A stretch of DNA of 64,000 bases from positions 1 to 64,000 of the forward strand of contig URKG01000003.1 in the NCBI GenBank assembly GCA_900548265.1, read 5' to 3'. The notes under the pieces were generated by a model that worked only from the letters and a program-made list of their open reading frames with translations, ran no database searches and was not told the origin of the DNA. The number at the start of each line of letters is the position of its first letter. The stretch's first letter is position 1. A program made the position numbers and the translations under genes. Origin of the DNA: an uncultured Collinsella sp. (GTDB taxonomy: Bacteria; Actinomycetota; Coriobacteriia; Coriobacteriales; Coriobacteriaceae). Below, one piece after another: positions 25,209 to 33,799 of this stretch.

Positions 25209-25841
25209 CTATCCCCTCTTCCTGGCGGCGTCGGCGGCGCGGCGCGCCAGGGCATCGGCGCGCGGCAGCCACGTATCGAGCAGCTCGTCACACGCAGCCT
25301 CGAGCTCCTCGGCGCGGGCACGATCCTTCATAGACGTGGTGTTCGCAAAGAGCGTCAGGCTCGCGCCCTGCATGGCGGCGCGGCAGAACACGGCTCCGCA
25401 CGCCACATCGGACAGCAGCTGTCGGGAGCCCTTGTCCGCCATGTCCTCGAGCAGCGCCAGCGCGCGTCCGCAGGTATCTATGATCCGATATGGCGGCATG
25501 GCGGCCACGTGCAACGCATCCTGAATCGCCGCGGGTCGAGCGGGGTCATCACGAGGAATACCGTACGCCGCGGACACCTGGCCGTACGCACGAACGTCCT
25601 CGGCGACCAGACCCACAAGTTCCTGCGCCAACTCATCCGCCTGGGCAAACGCGCGCGTCAGATCGTCTGCGCGATCGGCAAGCGCAGGGTTTGTCGCCCC
25701 ATAGCGAGCAACCATCCCGCAAAGCGAGGCGCCCAGTGCACCTACAAAGGCGCTCGCGCTACCGCCGCCGGGAACCGGCTCGCGTGCGGCAAGCGCCTCG
25801 GCAAACTCTCGACATGTTTTATCCATCATCTCTTGGCTCAT
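25209..25841 (-). CDS. fchA: Cyclodeaminase/cyclohydrolase family protein (FchA-like)
   Basis: The 210-residue protein belongs to the formiminotransferase-cyclodeaminase family, whose stand-alone members act as methenyl-THF cyclohydrolase in clostridial purine fermentation and acetogenesis. The N-terminus carries the family signature AAREPVPGGGSASAFVGALGASL. The rest is all-helical, with PPYRIIDTCGRALALLEDMA near residue 112 and SDVACGAVFCRAAMQGA near residue 145. AGAGGTG precedes the ATG. It is the first gene of the fchA-folD pair. Cyclodeaminase versus cyclohydrolase activity cannot be separated from sequence. Confidence 0.88.
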   Translation of the reverse strand: MSQEMMDKTCREFAEALAAREPVPGGGSASAFVGALGASLCGMVARYGATNPALADRADDLTRAFAQADELAQELVGLVAEDVRAYGQVSAAYGIPRDDPARPAAIQDALHVAAMPPYRIIDTCGRALALLEDMADKGSRQLLSDVACGAVFCRAAMQGASLTLFANTTSMKDRARAEELEAACDELLDTWLPRADALARRAADAARKRG

Positions 25842-26026
25842 CGAAACACCTCTGCCCACCGCGCCGGCCACCAAGGGCCGCACGCATAATAAAAAATGGG
25901 ACAACGACGCCAGGAAGCGGTTGTCCCATTCATCGATCTTGTCCAAGTCAGTCTAGCCCATAAGACAAAGGCTGTCAGGAGCTCTGGCTATCGGCGTTTC
26001 CGATTGCCGGCTATAGGCACGGGCGC

Positions 26027-26878
26027 CTAGTCCACCTGAAACGTCGGCAGCAGCGTATCGATAATCTTCGACCCCATGTCGCGGTTTGCAGTTGAGTACT
26101 CCAAATGCGCCGTGGCAATCGTCGAATCCGTGACGATCGTCTTTTCGTAAATGATCGTATCGTCCTCACACCACGAGACCACGTACCAGTTGTCGCCCTC
26201 CGCGGTATAGAGGTCGGCCTTGCCCGAGGTGTCCTCATCGACAAACATCTCGTGTGCAGTTTCGTCGTTAACGTTGACGTAGCCAGACAGGCCGATCACA
26301 AAACCCGTCTCCGGATCCTCATACCTAGTGCCGCTGCCGCTGGGAGTATCCTCCATCTCAAAGCGATTGGGAATCGACATGCTATAAGGGTGAAGGTCGT
26401 TCGTGTACGTATGCACGTCGGTCAGGTAATCGTCCGAATCGCCCGAGCCGTAGTATGCCGATTCGTCCTCGGGAACGGCCTCATCATCGGACGACGAAGA
26501 CTCCTTGGCCTTGGACTTGTCATCCTTCTTCTTGGCAGAAGAATCTTTCTCGTCCGAAGACCCAGTATCGATCACCGAGATTTGCGTGTCGGAGCTCTTG
26601 GACCCGTTAAGCATCGTGAGCGCAAACACCGTGCCACCCCCGAGGAGTACCACGGCGGCACACGCCACCGCGATAATGACCGGCGCCTTGCTCTTAGGCT
26701 TTTGAGGCGCAGGCGCGACCGGCGGCATCGACTGGGTCAGGCCCGGACCGGCCGCGGGCGCAGAAGTCGGAGCAGCAGCCGCGGGCGTCGGCGCGGAGCC
26801 ACCCGCCAGCGAGGCTCCACAGTGCGTACAAAACGTCGATCCATCAGGCACTTGCTGTCCGCATTTTTGACAGAACAT
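26027..26878 (-). CDS. Zinc-ribbon membrane protein 1
   Basis: The 283-residue protein begins with a double-CxxC zinc ribbon (MFCQKCGQQVPDGSTFCTHC), then a Pro/Ala-rich linker and one membrane helix near residues 68-90 (APVIIAVACAAVVLLGGGTVF). An acidic, Ser-rich linker leads to an extracellular domain of about 120 residues with no family I recognise. The N-terminus closely resembles that of the 677-residue protein at 47405. Both genes carry the same TGTTGCGCAACA palindrome upstream. GAAAGGT precedes the ATG. A sensor or envelope-stress role is a guess. Confidence 0.8.
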   Translation of the reverse strand: MFCQKCGQQVPDGSTFCTHCGASLAGGSAPTPAAAAPTSAPAAGPGLTQSMPPVAPAPQKPKSKAPVIIAVACAAVVLLGGGTVFALTMLNGSKSSDTQISVIDTGSSDEKDSSAKKKDDKSKAKESSSSDDEAVPEDESAYYGSGDSDDYLTDVHTYTNDLHPYSMSIPNRFEMEDTPSGSGTRYEDPETGFVIGLSGYVNVNDETAHEMFVDEDTSGKADLYTAEGDNWYVVSWCEDDTIIYEKTIVTDSTIATAHLEYSTANRDMGSKIIDTLLPTFQVD

Positions 26879-26941
26879 CGTTCGACCTTTCGTGGTTTAG
26901 CTTTTGTCACAGCCAAGTCTATACGCCCCCACCCAGAGCGC

Positions 26942-26954
26942 TGTTGCGCAACAT
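26942..26954 (-). promoter_or_regulatory. TGTTGCGCAACA palindrome upstream of zinc-ribbon gene 1
   Basis: A perfect 12-bp palindrome (ATGTTGCGCAACA including one flanking base on the minus strand) lies 64 bases before the start codon. The same 13 bases recur at 49520-49532 upstream of the other zinc-ribbon membrane protein. Shared operator is inferred. Confidence 0.5.
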
Positions 26955-27002
26955 GAAAAAGCCGATGCCGAGCCGTGCCGTCCCATGCGCCTGCCCCAAA
27001 CA

Positions 27003-27018
27003 TGGGACATATGGCCCA
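27003..27018 (+). promoter_or_regulatory. Near-palindromic TGGGACATATGGCCCA upstream of lipoprotein 1
   Basis: A 16-bp sequence, symmetric apart from one non-pairing position per half, lies about 210 bases before the lipoprotein start. A copy differing at one base is found at 27979-27994 before the paralogue. The rest of this 350-base leader holds no gene I can support. Confidence 0.45.
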
Positions 27019-27230
27019 CCTTTCGAGACTCCCGGGCAGCACAAGCCGGGGCATATCTATAAGTAAGGAACCCGTTGGGGCACGGCCACTCAACGGCCGA
27101 AAACTAAGAACGGAGGTATCGCCGCACCACACACAACGACATCCGTCACGCTTGCGAATAGCAACATGCACCAACGGCTCCAACAACCCGCGGCGCCGTG
27201 ATGTCATCGGCAGACAAGGAGGACGCCACC

Positions 27231-27842
27231 ATGAAGAAAAAGACCCTATCGATCCTTTCCCTTTGCATCGCCCTCTTTGCCGCATTTGCCCTTGTCGGCT
27301 GCGGCGGAAGTGCGTCAAGCGGAGGCGGGGGCAGCAGCGCATCCAAGAGCGAGGGCAAGGAAAAAACTCCCGTCGCCAAGAAGACCGACTTTATCTGGTT
27401 TAAGGTCGAGATGCCCGAGAGCGTCGGTGTAAGCGATTCCGCCGGCAAGAATGCCGACAGGGTCCAGCTCACCTTCCCCGAAGACGAGAACGGTTCGGCC
27501 GATCGCTTTATCCCCGTTTGGAAAAAAGCGCTGACGGCAGAGGAATCCCACGCCGACCAGGCAGAAAAGAAAGGTGATACGTTCCAGTGGAAGGACGGCG
27601 GGTCCGTCGAGTATAACGGCAGGACGTGGCTCGTCGGAACGTACGAGGACAACAGTGGCGTCTCAACCCTCCTCTTTACCGACGTTGAGCCGGGAAGCGT
27701 CTACGTTCTCATCTCGAACTTCGATCTGCATAAGAAAGAAGCCGAGGCGCTCCTCAACTCCATCGAGTTTCCCGATGACATGGCGAAGGCAGTTGCCGAG
27801 GCACGTGAAGTCGAGATTTCGAGCATCGAGATCAAGTATTAG
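27231..27842 (+). CDS. Lipoprotein, paralogue 1
   Basis: The 203-residue protein has a signal peptide with a lipobox (MKKKTLSILSLC ... ALVGC), so it should be lipid-anchored on the outer face of the membrane. A Gly/Ser-rich spacer follows the Cys. The mature domain starts near residue 45 (KKTDFIWFKVEMPE) and ends DDMAKAVAEAREVEISSIEIKY. AAGGAGG precedes the ATG. The next gene encodes a protein of the same plan with the shared signature TDFIWFKVE(M/V)PE. I do not recognise the family. Confidence 0.85.
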   Translation: MKKKTLSILSLCIALFAAFALVGCGGSASSGGGGSSASKSEGKEKTPVAKKTDFIWFKVEMPESVGVSDSAGKNADRVQLTFPEDENGSADRFIPVWKKALTAEESHADQAEKKGDTFQWKDGGSVEYNGRTWLVGTYEDNSGVSTLLFTDVEPGSVYVLISNFDLHKKEAEALLNSIEFPDDMAKAVAEAREVEISSIEIKY

Positions 27843-27895
27843 GGGATCGCACGCAGCATCGCATGCGCAGTCATTAAATGATCGGACGCCCAGCC

Positions 27896-27930
27896 AGGGG
27901 AGGATCGGATCGGCCAGCCCTCCCCTCTTT
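27896..27930 (+). terminator. Terminator after lipoprotein 1
   Basis: AGGGGAGG and CCTCCCCT form an 8-bp stem with a 15-base loop, followed by CTTTTAC. Confidence 0.65.
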
Positions 27931-27978
27931 TACGCCCGAGCATATTGCCACTTGTCGGCGCAAATCAGGCCCCCAGAA

Positions 27979-27994
27979 TGGGACACATGGCCCA
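27979..27994 (+). promoter_or_regulatory. TGGGACACATGGCCCA upstream of lipoprotein 2
   Basis: This is the second copy of the near-palindrome at 27003, 75 bases before the start of the paralogous lipoprotein; the following CCT is shared too. It was probably duplicated together with the gene. Confidence 0.45.
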
Positions 27995-28068
27995 CCTGAA
28001 CGAGCCGCTCGCGCGTACAGTAAAGGCAGGTAATCCATGGGCGGTTACAGATCGAGGAGGACACGACC

Positions 28069-28662
28069 ATGAAAAAGAAGGCCTTTGCGATTCTCACCCT
28101 CTGCATCAGTCTCTTTGCCGCAGTTGCCCTGGTGGGCTGCGGTGGCAGCGGCGGCGCTACCGGAAGTGGCGGTGGCGGCGGAGCAGAAAAACCAGCCGTG
28201 GAAATGAGGACCGACTTCATTTGGTTTAAGGTCGAAGTCCCCGAGGGCGTCGAAATCACGGACGTCGCAGGCGATACCGCCGACAGGGCCCAGTTTAAGT
28301 TCACCGAGAGCGAGCATGCCAGCGACCGCTTCATCCCCGTCTTCGATCCTGACAAGAACGCCGATGAACTGTTTGACTACGAGGCAAAGTGGAAGGCCAA
28401 CTCCGGATGGACCGAGAGCGATCCCGTTAAGTACAACGGCAAGACCTGGCGCAGCGCCTACTTTACGCACTCGGGCGGCGTGACGACCGAGTACTTCACT
28501 GACGTTGACGGCGGCAGTGTGTACGTGCGTATCGACAATGTCGAGGAGCACAAGGACGCCGTCGAGACCATGATGGAATCTCTGGAATTTGCCGACGACA
28601 TCGCCAAGGCCAAGACCGAGGCCATGGACGTCAAGCTCGACGATATCGAGATTAAGCGCTAA
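28069..28662 (+). CDS. Lipoprotein, paralogue 2
   Basis: The 197-residue protein repeats the plan of the preceding gene: a lipobox signal (MKKKAFAILTLC ... ALVGC), a Gly-rich spacer, a mature domain opening RTDFIWFKVEVPEG, and an end DDIAKAKTEAMDVKLDDIEI. GAGGAGG precedes the ATG. Both genes have their own terminator and a copy of the same upstream near-palindrome, so the unit, not only the coding region, was duplicated. Function unknown; a surface-exposed substrate-binding or signalling role is possible. Confidence 0.85.
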   Translation: MKKKAFAILTLCISLFAAVALVGCGGSGGATGSGGGGGAEKPAVEMRTDFIWFKVEVPEGVEITDVAGDTADRAQFKFTESEHASDRFIPVFDPDKNADELFDYEAKWKANSGWTESDPVKYNGKTWRSAYFTHSGGVTTEYFTDVDGGSVYVRIDNVEEHKDAVETMMESLEFADDIAKAKTEAMDVKLDDIEIKR

Positions 28663-28734
28663 GCGACTCGCGAGCGTAACGGGAAACACGAGCGCAGTGC
28701 CAACAAGCGGCGGTGCCCCAGCGCTTCGTACCCA

Positions 28735-28767
28735 GGGAGGGCCGGTAAACCGACCCTCCCCTTTCTT
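28735..28767 (+). terminator. Terminator after lipoprotein 2
   Basis: GGGAGGGCCGG and CCGACCCTCCC pair (one mismatch) around TAAA-type loop bases and run into CTTTCTT. The rest of the 306-base gap to the next gene shows no other clear feature. Confidence 0.65.
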
Positions 28768-28968
28768 ATGCCGGTAGCCGACGAACGCGAGGATACCGGG
28801 CTCCGGAACCACCCCAAATGTGGCAACAGTACGAAAACGGCAAGCACCCCAACACGTCCGCCCGCCGATTTATAGCGCCGCGCAGACAATTAAACCAGCA
28901 TCTTTAAACATCTGGGCAGTATAGTGACCAAAACTATCGCATAACCGCACCCTGCGAACGGAGGAGAT

Positions 28969-31452
28969 ATGACCGAACACCACGCCATCAGTCGCCGAGC
29001 GTTTACGTTGAGCCTAGGACTTGCGGCATTGTCGCCATTTGCAAGCCTGCCCGAAACCGCGGGATTGGGCCTTCCCGTGCGCGCGGCATTTGCAGACGAC
29101 GCTGTCACAGCGTCGGACAGCCTCGACAATTTCGTCATTCGCCTTCGCCCCGCGGGCTATTTTCGCACCGCGAGCGTCAACCAAGACGGCAACGTTCGCG
29201 GCAACGTCTGCCACCTGTTTAACGACGGCACGTCCAGCAAGCTCATCCTTGAGAACGTAACGACCAAGAATGACGATACAAACTGGTATGCTATCCGCAC
29301 CTTGCTCAATTTCGAAGAGCACAAAAAGACGGGCTACAGCATTTGGTCGGTCGATGGCGACTCGGACAAAGATGGAAAGGTCATCCACGTATGGAGTGGC
29401 GAGCATGACGACAAGCCCAGCCGCGCTTTTGCGTTCGAGCGTCAATCAAACGGAACCTATATCATCCGAGACCGCACGGTCGAGAAAGAAACCGAGAAAA
29501 AAGACATTAAGTACCTGGCAATAGAATCGAACGGCAAAGACCAGGACAACAATAAGATCTGCCATAAGAGTAAGAGCATTCCGTGGGAGCTAGAACTTGT
29601 CGGTTACGACATGGGCAAGATCAATACCACAGTTAGAAGTATCGACTGGACCACGTATAGCAGCTACGTCGACGGACCATGCTGGATGAAATACGTCGAC
29701 GACAACAAGTACCTCGACGAGCTGAGTATCCCGGGCACGCATGATTCGGGCACCTGCAGCGTGGACAACGACACCGAGCCCCAATCCTCACAAGCAAAGT
29801 GCCAGCAGGATTACATCCCCACGCAGTTGCTCGAAGGCATTCGCTATTTTGATATCCGACTCGGAAGGAACGACGAGAACGGCGACCCCGGTATCGACCA
29901 TGGAAGATGCTACCTGCTCAAAAAAGACGGGGGCTTTATGCATCTCTCCAATGTCATCGACTACTTCAAAACATTTTTGAACGAAAACCCGTCAGAAGCG
30001 CTCATCATGCTTGCGTCACGAGGCAACGACGAGGCTACCGACGAAAGCGTTACGACGGCTTTCGCCAAGGTTATGCACGATAATCCCGATCTGTTCTACA
30101 CGTCGAGCCGAATCCCCACGCTACACGAGGTGCGCGGAAAGATCGTCCTGCTGCGTCGATTTGTACTCGCCGGCAACAGCGTAAGCGGCCACACGTGGGG
30201 CCTCGATCTCACCCAATGGGACGACAAAATCAAGGCGCATTCCGGGCAGTCGATGTGCCTCGTCCAAGACGCGCGAGGCTTTGAGACTACGGGCAATGCG
30301 GGCGACAAAGAGCCCTATTGCACCAAGGTATACGCCCAGGACCATTTTGAATGCACCGGAACCGACAAGACTAGCTGGGTCGATATGGCGCTGCGAGAGA
30401 CGACCAATCTCACGCGCAACAAGGTGGACGTCGAGGACAATGATGGTGCCAAGGTGCAAGTCCTGGAACGCTGCTGGTCTATCAACTACACCAGTTGCAC
30501 GAATTACAAACAAGGAAGCAATCCTTTTACCGCGGCGCGAGTGGTCAACGAGCATCTGTACAAGAGCCAGTACATCAATCCCAGCGGCAGCGATAAAACA
30601 AAGTCAGATTGCCTCAAGCACGTCGGCATTATCGCGTCCGACTTTGTCGATTCGGCACTGGCCCGGAGCATCTACCAACGCAATTACGACGCGAAGCACA
30701 AGCCAACAGTTTCATGCTGCCTCCCGGACCGCATGCACATGACGTATGGAGACTCGCTGAGCGATGCCTCGCTCCAAGATGGCAAGACCGTTGGCGAGGG
30801 CCATTTCCGCCTTGTCGACAGCAGCAACGTACTCAACGTGGCCGCTTCTGGCAGCGCGTTTGCCATCGAATATGTGGATGTCGACGCCCTGGGCAACGAG
30901 ACCGCTACGGAGTTGCGGGGATCCGTGCCCATCGATATCGACCCGCGCGTGCTGACGCCCCATTTTGAGGGACTTGAAGGCCTTAAGGCCGGCGAAGACG
31001 TGCGCGCCAAGATTGCGGCATCACTCGAGGGCAAGCTCGAAACCGATGCCTGCACGGCCCAGCTCGAGTTTGTGCACGACGCGAACGGCGCTCCGGGCAC
31101 GGCAATGGCCGAGGGCGAAACATTTGCCGCAGGGACGTACTGGGTGCGCGCGAAAGGCCTTTTGGGCGACGCGGCACAAAACTACACACTCGCCAGCGAT
31201 GGAGCCGCAAGCTTTACCGTAGCGGCCTCGGGCAGTACAGGCGGCGCCGGCGCCGGCACTGGCGCCAACGCGGACAGCGCCGACAAGAACGGCAAGGGCA
31301 ACAAGGGCAAGGGCTCGGGCGGAAAGCTCGCCGACACGGGCGACGGCTCTGGCATCGCCGCCGGGCTCGCCGCTGCCGCCGTGGCGACGACGGTCGCCGG
31401 AACGGTAATGCTTGCCAATGCCCGCGACAATACCGAGGACGTTAACGAATAG
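28969..31452 (+). CDS. Tat-exported, wall-anchored PI-PLC-like protein
   Basis: The 827-residue protein begins with a twin-arginine signal (SRRAFTLSLG). A beta-rich domain at about residues 50-220 may be a ricin-like trefoil. A phosphatidylinositol-specific phospholipase C X-type domain covers about 240-570, with the catalytic-His motifs SIPGTHDSGTCS near residue 255 and DHGRCYLL near residue 310, and FDIRLG near 297. An Ig-like segment spans about 650-760, followed by a Gly/Lys/Asn linker and a sorting-type tail KLADTGD plus hydrophobic helix. The ATG is preceded by GGAGGAG. Likely substrates are phosphoinositides or GPI-type glycolipids; both predicted histidines are present, so activity is plausible. 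Confidence 0.85.
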   Translation: MTEHHAISRRAFTLSLGLAALSPFASLPETAGLGLPVRAAFADDAVTASDSLDNFVIRLRPAGYFRTASVNQDGNVRGNVCHLFNDGTSSKLILENVTTKNDDTNWYAIRTLLNFEEHKKTGYSIWSVDGDSDKDGKVIHVWSGEHDDKPSRAFAFERQSNGTYIIRDRTVEKETEKKDIKYLAIESNGKDQDNNKICHKSKSIPWELELVGYDMGKINTTVRSIDWTTYSSYVDGPCWMKYVDDNKYLDELSIPGTHDSGTCSVDNDTEPQSSQAKCQQDYIPTQLLEGIRYFDIRLGRNDENGDPGIDHGRCYLLKKDGGFMHLSNVIDYFKTFLNENPSEALIMLASRGNDEATDESVTTAFAKVMHDNPDLFYTSSRIPTLHEVRGKIVLLRRFVLAGNSVSGHTWGLDLTQWDDKIKAHSGQSMCLVQDARGFETTGNAGDKEPYCTKVYAQDHFECTGTDKTSWVDMALRETTNLTRNKVDVEDNDGAKVQVLERCWSINYTSCTNYKQGSNPFTAARVVNEHLYKSQYINPSGSDKTKSDCLKHVGIIASDFVDSALARSIYQRNYDAKHKPTVSCCLPDRMHMTYGDSLSDASLQDGKTVGEGHFRLVDSSNVLNVAASGSAFAIEYVDVDALGNETATELRGSVPIDIDPRVLTPHFEGLEGLKAGEDVRAKIAASLEGKLETDACTAQLEFVHDANGAPGTAMAEGETFAAGTYWVRAKGLLGDAAQNYTLASDGAASFTVAASGSTGGAGAGTGANADSADKNGKGNKGKGSGGKLADTGDGSGIAAGLAAAAVATTVAGTVMLANARDNTEDVNE

Positions 31453-31481
31453 GCAAGCCAGTCTTTTGGGCGCATTGACTC

Positions 31482-31519
31482 AATCGGGGCGCAGAATACC
31501 GTTCTGCGCCCCGATTTTT
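31482..31519 (+). terminator. Strong terminator after the PI-PLC gene
   Basis: AATCGGGGCGCAGAA and TTCTGCGCCCCGATT pair perfectly over 15 bp around TACCG and end in a T tract. Confidence 0.92.
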
Positions 31520-31544
31520 ACCTTAGCCCGAACGCCGTTATCGG

Positions 31545-31814
31545 CTACATCACCATGTTCAGCGCATTCACGAACTCCTGAGCTTGGGAGCGGCTGCTCA
31601 GACTAAAGACACAGGCAGTCAACAGCCTGTTACGTAGGAAAACGTCGCGGCCCTTGATCCTGCTGACCCCCGTGATGTCCTTAAGGTAGACAATCTCGAT
31701 ATGCTTGCCGCCGAAAGTACCATTCTTGAGCACCTCGATGCGGTCAGGGTAGATCTTGACGTCTTTAAACCTGCCCGAACCCTTGTCCTGGAACAGCAGC
31801 GCGTTGTTGTCCAT
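31545..31814 (-). CDS. Small PH-like domain protein
   Basis: The 89-residue protein (MDNNALLFQDKGSGRFKDVK...) alternates short beta strands and ends with a helix (SSRSQAQEFVNALNMVM), the layout of a bacterial PH-like domain. KDITGVSRIKGRDVF is the central turn. The chosen ATG has GGGAG eight bases upstream; a GTG 15 codons earlier is possible but without a comparable site. It stands alone, convergent with the PI-PLC gene. Function unknown. Confidence 0.65.
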   Translation of the reverse strand: MDNNALLFQDKGSGRFKDVKIYPDRIEVLKNGTFGGKHIEIVYLKDITGVSRIKGRDVFLRNRLLTACVFSLSSRSQAQEFVNALNMVM

Positions 31815-32017
31815 ACGCGTCACTCCCGCGGGGTTCGCTAAAACTGCCTCTATGGTCACATTTTAGTCACTTCGGGAATCCTGCACGAAGGCGCTAGGCG
31901 ACATTGAAATTCGAGTCCGCGCGAGGCTTTAAGATAGACATGATCAGCCGCATCGATGCGACTGGCAATGCTTCTAGGAGTACGCCTCGTATTATTCGCC
32001 ATTAGAGGAGGCCTTGC

Positions 32018-32470
32018 ATGCTTTACGTATGGGAATTCGAGTTCTTTGATTCGGACGGCGTTGTCGACGCTGTGCCATGTGGCTCGCTGGGCGGAGGGGG
32101 AACGTTTGGCTCCGACCTAAACGACGCTGTCGAAAGCGCCGCTGATTTTCTCGCATGTATGGTCGACGATCACCTTATGGGCGGCGTCGATCTTCCCGCG
32201 CCGGACTTTGGACACCAGCCACAACACGGCGGCAAGATTATCGCCGTGGCCGTCAGCCGCGAGCTCGGCGACATCCCCGCCGTCACCGCAGCGGATGCCG
32301 CACGTATGCTTGGCGTTAGCACGGCAAGGGTATCGCAACTGATAAATGCTGGGCTGTTGGATTCTTGGAAGGACGGCACCAAGCGCATGGTGTCCAAAAC
32401 TTCCATCGAGGCACGACTCACCGACGCACCAAAGGCAGGGCGCCCAAAAGAGGTCCCTATTGCTGTATAA
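32018..32470 (+). CDS. HicB-like protein with C-terminal helix-turn-helix
   Basis: The 150-residue protein has an N-terminal half resembling the partially degraded RNase-H-like fold of HicB antitoxins (MLYVWEFEFFDSDG ... VESAADFLACMVDDHL). A C-terminal DNA-binding segment of the excisionase/MerR type follows (TAADAARMLGVSTARVSQLI). AGAGGAGG precedes the ATG. No hicA-type toxin is adjacent, so it is either an orphan antitoxin or a regulator. Stop and following hairpin (32457-32478, CTATTGCT/AGCAATAG) overlap. Confidence 0.65.
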   Translation: MLYVWEFEFFDSDGVVDAVPCGSLGGGGTFGSDLNDAVESAADFLACMVDDHLMGGVDLPAPDFGHQPQHGGKIIAVAVSRELGDIPAVTAADAARMLGVSTARVSQLINAGLLDSWKDGTKRMVSKTSIEARLTDAPKAGRPKEVPIAV

Positions 32471-32522
32471 AGCAATAGCGTTGCGGGTTTTTTCATTTGT
32501 CAGATTAGCTGACAAGCTCTCC

Positions 32523-32551
32523 CAATTCGGGACTCACTGCGTCCCGAATTG
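32523..32551. terminator. Inverted repeat between the HicB-like and hydrolase genes
   Basis: CAATTCGGGAC (32523-32533) and GTCCCGAATTG (32541-32551) are perfect 11-bp complements with a 7-base loop. No T tract follows on the plus strand. It may be a terminator or a small operator. Confidence 0.4.
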
Positions 32552-32613
32552 AGCTGGACACATTGCCGCAGGTAGCTGCACATCCTCAATCCAAAGTACG
32601 AGAGGTGTTTCCC

Positions 32614-33402
32614 ATGGCAGACAGACCGAAAACAACACTGCGCGACTGCATCTATGGGCTTGCCGTCGGCGACGCGCTGGGCGTTCCTTACGAGTTCAGG
32701 CCCCGCGGAACGTTCGAATGCACGGACATGATCGGCTACGGCACGCACGGGCAGCCCGCCGGCACCTGGAGCGACGACACATCTATGACGCTTGCTACCT
32801 GCGACTCGATTAGGGAGCTCGGGCATATTGACACCGCAGACATGCGCGACAAGTTCGTAAGCTGGATTGCCCGTGGCGAGTATACGATCGACGGCGTTTT
32901 CGATTACGGCGGCACGACCGCTCGCGCCCTGCACACCGGCAAAGGTGGCTCCGGCGAACGCGACAACGGCAACGGTTCGCTCATGCGCATCGCACCCCTG
33001 GCTTTTATCGACGCGACAGACGAAGAGATCGGCGAGGTCTCCGCGATTACGCACGCCCACAAAACGTCAACCGATGCATGCGTCATATTTGTCGGGCTGA
33101 TGAGGGGTGTGATGAACGGCACGCTTCCCTCATGGGTGCTCCAGCTGAAAGACGTGCCCGAGCGTGGAATCAGGTCTGGCGGCTTCGCGCGCGACACGCT
33201 TAAGGCAGCCACCTGGTGCTTCGCCAACACTAACAGCTACGAAGATTGCGTGCTTGCCGCCGTCAACCTGGGCGACGATACCGACACCACCGCAGCCGTC
33301 GCCGGCGCCCTCGCCGGCACGGCCTACGGTATCGAGGCCATCCCGCAGGAGTGGGTCGATACCTTGCGCGGTAAAGAGCTGATTGAGAACTGCTTGTTTT
33401 AG
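32614..33402 (+). CDS. ADP-ribosylglycohydrolase (DraG-like)
   Basis: The 262-residue protein removes ADP-ribose from protein or nucleic-acid targets. Conserved binuclear-metal motifs are all present: GLAVGDALGVPYEF near residue 14, WSDDTSMTL near residue 53 (metal Asp/Thr), GNGSLMRIAPLAF near residue 125, and NLGDDTDTTAAVAGALAG near residue 227. GAGAGGTG precedes the chosen ATG; an upstream in-frame ATG is not preceded by one. No ADP-ribosyltransferase is seen nearby. It lies at the edge of the CRISPR trailer and may belong to the accessory region. Confidence 0.9.
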   Translation: MADRPKTTLRDCIYGLAVGDALGVPYEFRPRGTFECTDMIGYGTHGQPAGTWSDDTSMTLATCDSIRELGHIDTADMRDKFVSWIARGEYTIDGVFDYGGTTARALHTGKGGSGERDNGNGSLMRIAPLAFIDATDEEIGEVSAITHAHKTSTDACVIFVGLMRGVMNGTLPSWVLQLKDVPERGIRSGGFARDTLKAATWCFANTNSYEDCVLAAVNLGDDTDTTAAVAGALAGTAYGIEAIPQEWVDTLRGKELIENCLF

Positions 33403-33470
33403 GGTGCCATTCAATAAATAAGGCAGGAGGCATCATAGAGAGGAAGATCGCGAATATTGACGAGTTCCAA

Positions 33471-33656
33471 GTGGACGAGAACGAGGTCCCGATGCTCCCA
33501 GCGGGACTAAGGAAGGAAAGAAACCTTTACGTCCTCCCCGACGGGCGTTACCTCCCCTGCGGGGTCTACCGGACCGAAGATGGCGGCTCAATCATTTATG
33601 AGCCATCCGGGCTCAGCTTCTTCGAGCAGATACTTGCCCAATTCAAAGAGTACTAG
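33471..33656 (+). CDS. Small conserved-looking protein of uncertain start
   Basis: The frame reads DENEVPMLPAGLRKERNLYV then LPDGRYLPCGVYRTEDGGS, ending FFEQILAQFKEY: 61 codons if it starts at the GTG at 33471. A strong AGGAGG lies at 33425-33430, followed four bases later by in-frame ATA (33435) or ATC, and the frame stays protein-like from there (IERKIANIDEF). No ATG is near that site. Either a non-AUG start is used or the original ATG has mutated. It follows the hydrolase gene by 70 bases on the same strand. Family not recognised. Confidence 0.55.
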   Translation: MDENEVPMLPAGLRKERNLYVLPDGRYLPCGVYRTEDGGSIIYEPSGLSFFEQILAQFKEY

Positions 33657-33658
33657 AG

Positions 33659-33694
33659 GTTTGATCGCCCGTTAGATCGACACTGTTCCAAACC
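33659..33694 (-). repeat. Orphan degenerate CRISPR repeat 1
   Basis: This 36-base segment matches the array repeat at 31 of 36 positions, including an intact GTTAGATCGACACTG core. It lies 1.26 kb beyond the last array repeat, just after the stop of the small gene at 33471. It may be a remnant of a longer array, or a crRNA-like unit. Confidence 0.8.
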
Positions 33695-33799
33695 ATGGGA
33701 TGGGTAGGATGTCTCCCACCGCGGCCCGTGAGGTAAAATCTTGACTGCCGCGGAATCCGCCTGCGGGCAACGCTCTGATCTCCGATTGGGGTGAAGCCT

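Noticed and set aside
28817..28830. TGGCAACAGTAC near 28.8 kb, shared with the right end of the MITE-like element
   Set aside because: Only about 12 bases match and there is no partner arm, so it may be chance.
31868..32017. hicA toxin gene upstream of the HicB-like gene
   Set aside because: Only a 21-codon frame (MISRIDATG...) is present, without HicA features.
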